This document shows, piece after piece, positions 12,192 through 24,390 of a stretch of 64,000 nucleotides of DNA. This stretch comes from Lathyrus oleraceus (Eukaryota > Streptophyta > Magnoliopsida > Fabales > Fabaceae), in assembly GCF_024323335.1 (NCBI RefSeq), contig NC_066584.1, positions 424,910,319 through 424,974,318 on the forward strand, written 5' to 3'. The position numbers and the translations under genes are program-made. The stretch's first letter is position 1; every line of letters starts with the position of its first letter. Below the pieces are notes generated by a model, which worked only from the letters and a program-made list of their open reading frames with translations, did not search any database and was not told where the DNA came from.

Positions 12192-12437
12192 GAGAGACTA
12201 TATGAAGTCTAGCAAACCTATGGGGATACAATAAGCAAGTCTCATAAGAGAACAACAAAAACTGGAAATGGAATGCCAATCAATGGTCTTACATCTAACT
12301 CCACAAAACAGAACAGGAAACAGATAGCCAATCAATGGTCTTACATCTAACTCCTCAAACAAACAGGAAACAAAACAGAAAAGGGTGCACACCCACACAA
12401 CAAAAACAAAAGGGTGAAAAAAAGAAAAAGGGCGCCC

Positions 12438-12695
12438 GGAGAGATCTCGCTGAATCTCCTGCCTACGTATCTCATCTGGTATGAGAATCAGGGCGACGTA
12501 GTTCCCCTTAACAGGGGAAAGGATGAACACACAAACTAATAGGGAGTCTGGAACTCGGACCTAATAGTTATCACACAAAAAGAAAGAGACGCTGAGACGT
12601 CAAAAAGGTTGAAAAGGAAAAAAGGGCGCCCGGAGAGATCTCGCTCGATCTCCTACCTACGTATCTCATCTGGTATGAGAATCAGGGCGACGTAG
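12438..12695 (-). other. Two additional twin-hairpin modules in the solo LTR
   Basis: Modules at 12438-12501 and 12632-12695 lie about 194 bp apart in a local tandem duplication. Both use GGAGA/TCTCC for the first hairpin and CTACG...CGTAG enclosing TCTCAT/ATGAGA for the second. In element A LTRs this part is missing, so module number varies between LTRs. Confidence 0.7.
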
Positions 12696-15600
12696 TTCCC
12701 CTTAACAGGGGAGAAACTTTCTCCTAACCAGAGACCGGGGAATAACAAACTAAAAGGGAGACTGACTCGAGCCTAATAGTTGTCATGCAATCCACAATAT
12801 CCCTAGGTTGAGGTATCTAATCAGAACTTAACTCGCACAGGAAACAAGTTAATTCAAACAGCAAATAAACACCAATCACAAATGATCAAGCATCACACAC
12901 TATATACAAACAAGAGGCTCAGACAAATGGTTGGGCTTTAGTCAAGAGGGGTCATATCAACCTCGACAAACAAGCCAAAACTGTAGGGGTAGGCTGAAGC
13001 TCTTAACCACTAACATTGAGAGTTAGGGTGAAGCTGATCAAAGATGGAAATGAGGATTAGACCTCATGCTCTTAACCCTGGCCTGGGTGAGCTCAAATCC
13101 AAGAAAACGTGGGGATCCAGAAAGAGGGACCCTATTCCACTTGACTGACTCTATACAGGGATCTTGGGTTAGGTTCAAGAGCATCAGCACGTAGTGCGAG
13201 CATAATGAACGACTCAACGACTAACAGGGGATTGGCTACTAGTCCCTTCTATCTGTCAATTGCCTCTTCACTTAGGAGGTCTTAACAAGTAACATGCCTC
13301 ACTTGGAGGTCTTTGGCACAAATATAAACAAACACAGACATTGCCTCTTAAGGAGGACTTCAGCCAAACGCCTGCCAAAAAAGCGACAGGGCTTCCAGAC
13401 TACATGGAGTGAGAAGGCTAAACAACCTCAGTGGTGTATCAACCACACTCCAAAGCAAATTAAAAGCTAGCTAGCAAGCGGCTAACGTACCTGTACAAAA
13501 GTCAAACAGTTAATATTGCATTCAGACAAATCAACAATCAACAACAGTGGAACTATCCAATATCTACACAATGCAAGTCATAAGTGCAAGCACTTAAGTA
13601 AATTTATCACACCAATAGACCTACAACACAACAAAGGTTAGTAATCAAAGCAACTTGCATCTCAAGTGATGAGACCAAACCAAACATTAGTGCTAAGTGC
13701 TCAATACCTGAAACACAAAACTCAATTGGTGAGTACAAACCACTAGTACAAAGACTAGGGACAAAGGAAAGTCAAATAGTCAAAACAGAAGTCAATGTTC
13801 CACATGAAGCACATTCAATCAAGTAAGAAAAGGTTCTCAAAAGGATCAAACTCAAATCATAAGGCAAAGCCTTCAAATGATCAAGATGAAACAAAGGCAA
13901 ACAATGTGATCAAAATTGGACATCAAGAATAGAAAATCCACATTAAAATAGAAACACATCCAATGATCATGAAATTTTTTATACAAGCTCAACATGTTAT
14001 GAACATACATCACGCAAAAAATTAATTCCAGAAGAGTTCATATGATAAGCCAATGAAAATGCACAAATGCTATATCCAAATTGTGACCCAAATTGTCACA
14101 CCAAATGTTCATGTGTCCAAAACAGTGATGGTAAATGATAAAAATGCCAAACCAAAGCCAAAAACTCACATCACATGTTAGGATTAGGTCTGTCAAATTT
14201 CAAGTCAATTGGATCAACAATGAGCATTTCACAATCAAATGAATGCAACATATCAAAATGATACAAGGCTCAATCAAAAAATATCAAATAAAAATCCAGA
14301 AATCCACAAATCATAAAAATCATACGAAAAAAGACTAGACATTTAAACAAGCATGTGAAAAAAAACTAGAGTGAAATTGGATCATTTTGCTATTTTTTGT
14401 GATTTTTTCAAAGTGGATGAAATAATATGGATTACATGGAAATAACATGGAAATACCAATTCAAAAAAAATCAAAATCACAATGTTTCAGCCAGGTATTG
14501 AACACAAGTTCACAAGGTTAAAATGTGCGCTCATGAATAAAATTCACAAATTGCCATGGGAGGGAATCGAACACGCACGCTGCTAGGTCAATAGGAGCGT
14601 TCAAATAAAATCAACATATGCCAAGGCAAGGAATCGAACACAGGATATGATGGATCAAAGCGCGCTCAACAAATAATTCACAAACCACATGCGCCAGGAT
14701 CAAACCCGCGTTTCAAAGGTTCAAGGCGCGTTCAGAAGCAAAATGCTGTGTTTTGCTCTGAAACCCTAACTTCAACACCAGACGGTGGCGGACGGCTGAA
14801 ACAACCGTCTTCTCAGGCCAGCCAGGCGGAGCGCCACCGTGAATTTTTGCAGAATTACATGAACCATATATGGTTCGAACCGTCTCGCAACAAGGAGCAT
14901 GAATATCATAATATCTAAGCCTAATTCCTCATGTATTTTACAAGTCGAGCAAAAAAATTTCTAACATCCAAACTTTAATTCATCATATCTCCTTCAATTC
15001 TTAACCAAAATTAATTCTACTTACATCAGAATCATCAGCACAATAAGATCTACAATATTATGTCAAGAAATTGGAGAAATAAGCTGGTCGAATTTCCACT
15101 TACTTGGAATGGCAGTGCACTATTCACGCATATTCAAGCCTCTAAATGATCCAGATCTGCTCCAGTACTTGTATCTTGAAGCTTTGTGTATAAAGTAGCA
15201 CTTGAATCCACCTGAATCTTGTTGAATTTCAAACTTCCATTGACATGCTCATGTGCTTGAACAACTTCAAAACCAACTCAATTGCCACGAATGATGAATG
15301 CTTCTTGCTCCAAATTCCACCAGGATCAAGGATCTATGAAGAAATCTTGTGGTTGTGTGAAGAATTTTTGAAAGTCAAGGAGAGAGAGTTTTGGAGGGAA
15401 ATGAATTCTAGATCTAGAATTGTGGTTATGGCAAATTCTGTTAGGATTTGGCTTATATATGGTGTGTTAATGACTTTGCTAATCCCACTTAAGCCTTGGC
15501 TAAACATGATTAGGGAAAATGAAGTGAATTGCAAACAATGAAAAGTGAGCTAGCATGTACAATTCCTACGTGAATAGTGCCATGCAATGGTCCAAATCCA

Positions 15601-16710
15601 CTCAAAATCATCTAATAAACACAATGGAAGTGGTATTTTGTTTGTAGCATCAACCAATTTTGAATTCTCACTTTTCCCTCCAAAATGTACAAGTATGAAC
15701 ACATGGTTATTTGAGCTTTTTCCATGCAAGGCAATGACTTATTTGGAAAGTATTGGTCACAAGAAGCAATTTGCAAAAAGAGTGGACCAATTTGGAGTTT
15801 TGGAGCCAAAGTTATGCCATGTTGAACTTCCATGCATACTTGGTGATCATTTGGCCATAACTTCTCAACCATTCATCATATGATCATGATCTTGGACTTT
15901 TTGATAAGAGGAGAGAAAGATTTTCAACTTTCATGTTCACTAAAAATCCATTTGAAGCTTCTTTGATGTTGAAAAGTCAAGTTGAATATGAACCAAAAAC
16001 TTGCCATTTTTGGAAACTTGCAATTACAGGTCACTTTCCATTTTTGGAAACTTTTGATTTGACTTCAAAATCTTCAAGATATATGTTTGAAATGGTGAAT
16101 GAACTTCTTTTGAACATGAATAAGGTGTCTCAACTCATCTCCCCACCTCATAGTCCTCAGCTCTTGCACAGTTGACTGTATAGGTCCTCAGATGACCTTG
16201 ACATGCTCTGATCAGCTCAAACCTCCACCACTTGATAAAATGGCTCAGAAATGAAACCCTAGCTCAAATAAGCTCAATATAATGATCATGTGATCTCCAT
16301 CTCAATAAAATACCTCATCTCCTTGAGGAACCCTGGTTGAAAGAATGCAATTGATTAGGGTTGACCAGAGGTCAAAACCCTAATCCAAAGGAACTTGAGA
16401 ATGCCATGAAACCCTTGATGAGGATAGAACCATGATGATGGTGACATACCCTTGTAATAAAGATAATGATCAAGGCCTCTAAAGGATCAGGAAACCCTAA
16501 TGCACTGCAAACCCTCAGATTGTTGATCATTTATTCATAGAAATCCCTTAAGCTTGAATCATGTGGCATCTCCCTCTTCTGAAAAAGACTTTGGAGGATG
16601 ACTTTCTTATTCAGATGATATGCAAAATGCAATGCCTAATATCCTAAAACATGAAATTCAATGGATCTAACTAGTCCCAAGAAGAGGAGGGCAAATTTTG
16701 AGGTGTTACA
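12696..16710 (-). repeat. Upstream half of the solo LTR, no gene
   Basis: Non-coding LTR sequence homologous in inverted order to about 32214-35830 of element A. For example, the region near 15900-16200 matches the 32500-32800 region, and 13090-13450 matches 35250-35650. Short ORFs in it have no recognisable domains and are not shared between LTR copies. Confidence 0.8.
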
Positions 16711-16715
16711 ATTGG
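16711..16715. repeat. Target site duplication ATTGG, right copy (solo LTR)
   Basis: Matches 2702-2706 and begins the resumed element B coding frame. Confidence 0.9.
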
Positions 16716-18613
16716 CATGGTACAACCTTATCAGATGCATACGGGACTGGGCCCGCCAATCGTATTACCAACGGCGAAACTGATCTATTGCTGGCGTTCT
16801 TGCTGCCATCATACTACATCACCAACCGCTCTGGTTGCTTGAAAACGGGAACAATGACATTAACATCGTCATCTTCATGATGGGATTGACAAATCTGGAT
16901 TAAGCCTTCATCTATCAGGTGTTGAATGTCCCTTTTCACCACAACACACCCCCTTGGGTTCACACTACAAATATCACAACCTTCGTGATGATGTTCACAG
17001 TCACTCACCAAACAGATGTCCTTATGTATCTACACCAAGGATCCACGAATGAAACGCACATCAAAAACTTTATATTCACCTGGACAGCCGTCCACCATAT
17101 TCACTGAGGTATTCCCATGAGCGGGCAAGGGATTAGCTTTCACATTAGGCGCGCGGTCTTCAAAAGGCACCATGCCACTCTTCATAAGCTTTTGCACCTC
17201 ATATTTCAACGGATAACAGTTCTCAATATCGTGCCCAGGTGCACCCTGATGAAAAGCACAACGAAGCTCGGGTTTATACCACCATGGAAGTGGTTCTGGG
17301 ATTTGCGGTGAATTCCTTGGTTGGATCAAATTCTTGAGGACTAAAGATGGGTACAACTCTGCATATGACATAGGAATCGAGTCAAAAGAGAACTTCTTCC
17401 TCTCGAAGTTCTGTTGCTGGTGATGATTGTTGTTGGAATTGTTGTTGTTGTAGGTGCTTGTTCTTTGTTGCGGTTGTTGATGTTGACGTTGATTTTGATA
17501 CTGATGTTGTTGTTGTTGTTGAATTGGTATTGTTGACTGATTCAAAAAAACTAGAACAATAGAAGATACTTGATGATGATGATGTTGACGGGATGGTAAA
17601 TTCCTTCTTGCTTGAGGCCTCCTCTCCCTCCCACTGCTTACTGCATTTGTTTCATTTTCTTTCCTCTTGCTAAAATTGCTCCCATACTTCTTGCTAGTTG
17701 ACGCCTCTTCTTTCGACAATCGTCCTTCACGGACCCCTTCTTCAAGTCTCATCCCCATGTTTATCATTTCGGTAAAATCACTGGGGGCACTAGAAATCAT
17801 ACGTTCATAATAAAATGAACTCAGGGTTTTGAGAAAGATTTTTGTCATCTCCTTCTCCTCTAAAGGAGGAGTAATCTGGGCAACCAACTCCCTCCAACGC
17901 TGGGCATACTCTTTAAATGTCTCCTTGTCTTTCTGAGACATGGTCCTCAGTTGGTCCCTATCTGGCGCCATATCCATGTTGTACTTATACTGTTTCACGA
18001 AAGCCTCTCCTAGATCATTGAAAGTGCGGATGCTTGCACTATCTAGCCCCATATACCAACAGAGCGCAACACCTGTCAGGCTATCCTGGAAATAGTGAAT
18101 CAGTAGTTGATCATTATTTGTCTGAGTCGACATCTTGCGAGCATACATCACAAGATGACTGAGTGGACAAGAGTTTCCCTTATACTTATCAAGTCAAGCA
18201 CTTTAAATTTGATTGGTATTTTCACATTGGGCACTAAGCACAATTCAGCAGCACTCTTCCCAAACAGATCTTTGCCTCTCAGCGTTTTCAGTTCCTTGTG
18301 CAGCTCAAGGAATTGGTCCTTCATCTCATCCATATTTTCATAAATGTCCGGTAGGCAGATTCGGAGCAAAGTGGGCGGTGGCAGCAGGCACAGTAGAGGT
18401 AACCACTTCATAAATGAAAGTCCTCGCGGGAGGAGTTGCAGGAGTTGGATAAGCTTGGCTCTGGGCAGCAAGAACTGACTCCATCATGGCAGTCAGCCGG
18501 GCAATCTCCTCTTTCAAGTCTCGGTTCTCTTGCTCAAGGTGTTCCATGATCTTTGAATGATTGGCTCGAGTGTTGTACCGGTGAGTCAGCTTGGCTAAAG
18601 CACAGAAGAACAC
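16716..18613 (-). pseudogene. Element B gag, broken
   Basis: The N-terminal coiled-coil-like segment (MEHLEQENRDLKEEIARL, about 18490-18550) is followed by the capsid core with DSLTGVALCWYMGL and ETFKEYAQRWREL motifs (about 17700-18110). A Gln/His/Asn-rich linker follows (about 17400-17590), then a conserved C-terminal block with a CX2HX5HX4C finger-like motif (CAFHQGAPGHDIENC) that element A shares. Two compensating frameshifts lie near 18360 and 18165; in-frame stops lie near 17028 and 16812. Gag would form the particle shell. The frame runs to the solo LTR insertion at 16715/2702. Confidence 0.87.
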
Positions 18614-18853
18614 TGATCAGACACCTGGCAAAAACCTGCTTATGCAAATGATGCATGAAATGCAATGCTTGATTATTTTTATTTCCAAGGAACTTACTAT
18701 ATCATTTGCAAATATATATATATTTGAATGGCAATTGCAACAATTTTGATGTGACCAAAAATCTCTTTTTATTTATATAAATTGGAAGGATTACACTGAG
18801 TACAATTTCAGAAACCAAAGTAAAAGATACAAGAGAAAAGGAGACTAGTCATC

Positions 18854-20354
18854 CTAATCCTTAACAACAGTGTCAGAAGATCTGGCTGAAGGCGCATACT
18901 TCCTTCGAATGCGACGAATCTCGGTCTCAAAAGAAGCCTTCATCTGAGTTTTCTCGAAGACAAGCTGATAAACAATCTTCTTCCAAGCAACAGAAGGCTG
19001 AGGCATGCTAGAAGATGAAACCTCTAGCTCTCTCTGTCTCTTTATCACTCGGTCTTCAAGTAGCTCAATCAGTGCATCTTTGTTCTTAGACTCCAACTGC
19101 AACTCTTCATGCTTCTTTATCAAAGCACAGAAACGCTCTTCCCATATATCTTTCTCTTGCTTCATCTTGATGAGCGCGTCTTCCAACTCCTCTACATCTT
19201 GGTTAGGGAGAGTTAATGGCTCAACCATAACCATAGACATAGGTCTTTCACAAGGATAAGGCATATTCAATTCCATAGCTCTCTTCTTCACCCAAAGAGT
19301 GTAAGCTTCCAAAGCTACACAATTGCACGGACCAAGCTCAGATCTTCCTTTACTATGCACAATATGCCAAGCGTGTACAATCTTTTGCTTCAAATGTTGG
19401 GGATCTTTACCCTCTTGATAGAAAAGACCTTCTAACAACATGTTATTAGGTTTGTCTCTCAAGGGGAACCCAAATTGACGATGAGCCAAAGCAGGGTTGT
19501 AGTTAATTCCTACTTGTGTACTAATGAGAGGCACATTAGAGAATTCACCACAACTATCAATAATCTCCAAACTGCTTAAGGACGGATCATACCAAACTAT
19601 ATCATCATTAGTGAGAGACATAAGTCTTTGAGACCACCTTAGACATTGTTTGTTCTCCATAAAAGCAGGCGTCTGAGGCAAGTGCGAAATAAACCACCTG
19701 TACAGAAGAGGAGTACAACAGACAATCGTTCCACCACCCATAGAATTCCTTAGATGCAAAGAGAAATACATATCACCTAACAAAGTAGGCACAAGATTCC
19801 TAATCAAGAAAACCCTAATGGCGTTAACATCAACAAAACCGTCAATGTTAGGGAACAAAGCTAATCCATAGATGAGCAACACAAAGATAGCTTCAAAAGC
19901 ATCCACACTAACAGCTTGAGCAAAAGTGGTAGCTTCCTTGATGAGGAAAACAGATGGCAATCCAAATAACCCTCCTTTCTTCACCCAATGAGCCTCTATC
20001 TCAGACTTCTTCAAGTGAAGAGCTTCAGCAATAATACTAGATCAGGGAATCTCCTCTAATCCACTAAAAGGAACTCTACTAGAAACAGGTATCCCCAAAA
20101 AGATGAGAATACTCCTCCAAGGTAGGCACAAGCTGAAAATCTGGGAAAGTGAAACAATGGTAGAGAGGATCATAGAACTGCACCAATACACTCAACAATC
20201 CTTCAACTACATCAGCAGATAAGATGGGCAGAAGCTTCCCATGATGTTGTTTGAAGTCCAAGGGATCTAATACAAAAGATGTTAGCTTCCTTAACTCTTT
20301 CAAGTCGGGACATATGAAACTGTACTTCTTGGTGTTCCTTCGTCCATAATCCAT
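18854..20354 (-). pseudogene. Element B ORF1, Ogre-specific upstream protein
   Basis: Two blocks in different frames (20354-20079 and 20014-18854) match the layout of the extra ORF found before gag in Ogre elements, which resembles plant mobile-domain proteins. The N-terminal part ends in SHLFG, after which a frameshift near 20095 and a TGA near 20043 break it. The last 110 or so residues look coiled coil (LEDALIKMKQEKDIWEERF, ESKNKDALIELLEDRVIKRQ). The role of Ogre ORF1 is unknown. Confidence 0.78.
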
Positions 20355-21195
20355 GGTTTGAAAATATTTGCAAATGATACCTTAGTTCCTTGAAATTTTG
20401 TGTGATGAATGTTATGATGCGCATGAAATGCATGAATGCAACAATCACAAATAAGGGATCACACACAAGGCAAACAAATGTCAAGGGATGAATCAAGTCA
20501 TTGTCAAGATCAATCATCCATTTTGGTGGATTATAGTTTACACCTTATCAACACCCAAGTTCCGTTGATATTGACAAGACTTGATTGGATCAACCAAGAA
20601 TCAAGGGTTTGTTTCAAGTCACGAGCATGGAGTCTGGGTAAGAACCATCCCAAAGGAGTGAACTAAGGATAAAACCTGTAGATCATGTTCTAAAAAGTTC
20701 CCAGAGTCTTAATTCCATCTATCGAATATTATAGGTTAAGATGACTGACTCATCGACCCATAATATTCTCAAGAGAAACTCGTCTGAGTGTAGTATCGCG
20801 TAACATCTGTTATCAACTCTACACTTGAACAGTTTCCGCACTACGTCCTAAATAGGCCAAGATGGGTTAGGTGTTCTAAGGTCCTCAGCTTCTCAGACCC
20901 AATTAGAAATAGTCATGCCTAACCACAAATACTTGTGTGACATTTCCAAATCCAAAGGAGTCTCCACTAAGGAGATGGATCTCAGGCCAACTTGTTAAGG
21001 ACTACTCCACACAAGTCGAACATGACTATACCATCCTCCTATCTTAATTGCACTCAAGTTCGGGTTAGAACTTATCTCACCACTCAGAGATCACCAAGCA
21101 CAACAAGCAGATTATATCACACATACATATATACAAACATCACCTATATACAAATATATTCACACAAAAAGTAGGATAAACCCACTAGAGACTAC
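20355..21195 (-). other. Leader of element B between primer site and ORF1
   Basis: About 0.84 kb of untranslated leader. I see no ORF longer than chance and no recognised RNA element. Confidence 0.6.
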
Positions 21196-21210
21196 TCCCC
21201 AGCAAATTTC
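21196..21210 (-). other. Decayed primer binding site of element B
   Basis: Directly after the LTR end the minus strand reads GAAATTTGCTGGGGA. The 3' half GCTGGGGA equals that of the element A site (36976-36993), but the 5' half TGGCGACT is lost. Confidence 0.5.
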
Positions 21211-21422
21211 TGTAGCGGGAAATTCATGATCATCAAGCTATTGACAAGCTAAAGATCAATTAACAAGAGTCGCCACCGCGATTTTATTGTTTCCAAGGGA
21301 AAAGGGAAAAATGCGAACAAAATCCAAATAGTAAGAAGTTTTCAAAGAAAAACTAATAAAAGTCAGAGATCACAGGTAAAGGGGTTGGTTACACAGAGGG
21401 AAGGTGTTAGCACCCAAAATGT

Positions 21423-21438
21423 CCTAGGTACTCCTAGG
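21423..21438 (-). other. TACT-loop hairpin, LTR B copy 1
   Basis: Perfect CCTAGG/CCTAGG stem around TACT, beside GTGTTAGCACCC. The stem shares little with the CCGTCG version of LTR A although flanks and loop are conserved. Confidence 0.75.
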
Positions 21439-21540
21439 GAGCCCTTTTTGTGTGCATATGTATTTTGTACAAAGTGATGTTTACAAACAAATAGAATGGG
21501 GGGATGAGAAAAGAATTGATTAATTATATTTTTGTGTTTG

Positions 21541-21601
21541 ACAAGACCTTCGGTCTTGTGCCTATGTACCAACATATAAATGAGGGATCAAAGCCTCGTA
21601 G
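21541..21601 (-). other. Twin-hairpin module, LTR B copy 1
   Basis: First hairpin ACAAGACC/GGTCTTGT with loop TTC, 8 bp and perfect. Second hairpin framed by CTATG...CGTAG with a short inner stem CATA. Confidence 0.65.
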
Positions 21602-24380
21602 TTCGTGCTATAAATTTCAAAGTGAGTGTGCTGGTTTTAACAAAAATTAAGTTTGAAAGGCACAAAGGCCTAAAATGGTTTGAATGGGTTAGTTCTTTTT
21701 GGCTTTTTGAAAGTTTAAGTCAAGTATTGTTAAGTTCATTTACAAGTTGATTTAAGAAAATAAGTTTGAAAATGCAATGGCATTAGGCCAAAGTTTCTAC
21801 CTTTTGCAAAAGTGGTCTAAGTTTAGAACAAAAGTAGTTCACACAAAGAAGGTTTTGAAAATGGAGGGAGAGATTTTGAAATTAAAGAAATGGGGAGAAG
21901 ATGAAGAGACTACCCTAGATACAAGAAATTTAAAAGTTTAAAGTTGAAAAGATCTGACCAAATGGGAGCAATCCAATAGACAAGTATGTCAATAGAAACC
22001 CAGAATTCCCTTGGACTTTTTTTAGATTCAAACAACACACAAATGCATAATTATATCAATCTTGAAGAGCAAAGGCATCAAATAAAGATGGCCTCATCCA
22101 AGCTTATCCACTTCAATGATCTTCTTTAGAATAGCCTATGTAGCAGATGAATTCCACAAGTCACAGGTTCAACATAACGGCTTAACAAGGATCAATGTTG
22201 CAGATGAATCTGGAGAGATCTTGAATGATGTATCAGATGAATTCAAACTTGCAAGTTCTTGGTCTTTCAACAAATTGGCATTGGCCAAGTCCATTAGCAA
22301 AGGAATGTTGCCTAAGTTCTAAGTCCGATTGGGAGAGATCAAAACAACAGTCCACTCAAATTGTCTTTTAGGGTTTTTATTATTATTATTATGTGCATTA
22401 ATGGTCATAGACCAATCAAACAAACAAAGCAACAAAGTATATCACACAATATGGTCCAAGTGGACAAAGTGAAAATGGCATAAACATAAACAATTAGAAT
22501 GATATGTATAATGACAAATGATAATAAAAATAAATTGCATTAAAAGTAAAAGCTTGAAAGTAAAGGTTAATGGTTAGTAAGTTAATAGTTAGTTTTGTTT
22601 TTGCTTTTAATTTCAAGACATTCTTTGGAGAACACTCAACCCACTTGCCACAAGCATGGATCCTTGAACCAAAACATCTTCCAAAGAAAGGAAAGAAGAC
22701 CAAGTTTCCACACAATACCATGGAAGAGGGGAGACTTACAATCTCACTAACTAGAATGCTTATGCCTTTGTGTCACAAATTTAGCGCTATGTTAAGCAAT
22801 CATAATTGGGCTTATGTAGAAGTCACAACTATTTGAGGCCGGGTAATAGGCTTTTGGTGTTAATGCATGTTGGAGACATAGTATTAAGAACTATGCTCAT
22901 TAAACATACCACACACAAAAAAATATGCAAAGGTGTGGCCTAATCTCATCCATACTCATGTTAATCTTTCAACCAACTAGCATTAGGACTTAGAGATATC
23001 ATTGGCCATTTGAAATGAATGCATGAAGAAGGGGAATTAGATGAAGAGGGAAAGGGATGAATGAGATCACAAATTGGTCAAAGGAGGACTTTTACCAAAT
23101 TAATATTATTCATTCATTTTGGGAGATGGAATGTACATTCCATCAATCCCCTAAGTCCAATAATATTAATTTGACAAAGTCAAATCAACCTTGACCAAGG
23201 CCCAACAACAAATGAGAAACTCAAATAAGTCAATCCAAATGGTCAACACAATTAAAATGACATTTATTCAATTAAAAATATTAAAATAATGCATTAAATT
23301 CAAATATGTTTTATCCAAATCCTAAAATCACATCAAAACACCAAATAAATGGCCATGTGATTTATCATAGGTCAAATAAGGTCAAAGGACATTGGATAAA
23401 AAATTTCATAATTTTTGGACACTTGAAAATATTTTTAAACAATTAAAAACAAGTGAAAAATCAATTAATTCATTAAAAATATTAATAATGATCCAAAAAA
23501 TAATTTTAATTCAGAATATGAAAGAGGAAAATACTTGGAAATATTTGGTGAAAGTCCCATATTTTTTGGATCAATATTAAATTTAATATGAATTATTGAA
23601 GAAAATGAAATAAAAAGGAAAATCAGAAATGGAAAAAATACGTGGACCATCAGATCTCCCTCATTAATTGAGGTGGCAGGTCTGATGATCCACGGTGCGC
23701 GTTCCACCAATGCACTAGTCAACTGCGTGGCAAACTTGTTAATCACAATGCACGACCAAGATTAGAACACAGGAGTTGGATCACACGGTCTAGACCTCAG
23801 ACACATCATCACCGGAGCCAAAGCTCTGGTTGTCTTCTTCGGCATGCCTCGCCGGACTGGTCATCATCAACCATCACCAAAATTTCAAACAGGGACATGA
23901 TTTTAAAGAGAAAACATCACTGAGCACGAATATCACCTCCATTTCTTCCAATTCCAACTATATTGAGAGATATGTGGAATTGAAAAATGAGGTTCATGAT
24001 CTGAGTTGCTTCGACTCATCATCAAAACAACTCAAACACCTTGCCTACGTTGGTAGGACTTCAGCCAACACAATAATCAAGAGAATTGAGCAAGGAATAA
24101 GGAGAATCGAAGAGATCAAATTTTCTGCAAAATACCTTCAATGGAGGTCTGAGCTTGCTAGATCTTGATCTGAATTGTGCTTTGCTTCACTCCAATTGCT
24201 TGCAGAAGAGGAATGGAATGGCTTAGAATCAATGGACTCTTGGAGAATTGAATTCCAAAACAGTGGAGATTCAAGCTCAAATTCAACAGAATTTTTCAGG
24301 TTTATCCTCTTAGTGTGAAGGGGTTTCTATGGGGAATCAAAGTTGGCGCAGTGTGTGTGTTGATTATGAGCAATTGAGCT

Positions 24381-24390
24381 TCAATTTATA
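24381..24390 (-). promoter_or_regulatory. Candidate TATA box of LTR B
   Basis: Minus strand TATAAATTGA about 1.5 kb into the LTR. If used, all hairpin modules of this LTR lie in the transcript. Confidence 0.45.

Larger units (their letters stand above)
2707..16710 (-). mobile_element. Solo Ogre LTR, about 5.58 kb without the nested insert
   Basis: On the minus strand the LTR begins TGTAACACCTCAAAATTTGCC (16710) and ends GCGATGCGACA (2707). It is flanked by ATTGG on both sides, with element B coding sequence immediately outside, so no internal region is left: a solo LTR from recombination between the two LTRs of an Ogre copy. It is homologous to the element A LTRs over most of its length. Removing the Tekay insert and its duplicated CAAAC gives 5580 bp, about 0.8 kb longer than the element A LTRs. 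Most of the extra length is near 12240-12780 and holds two additional hairpin modules. Confidence 0.9.
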
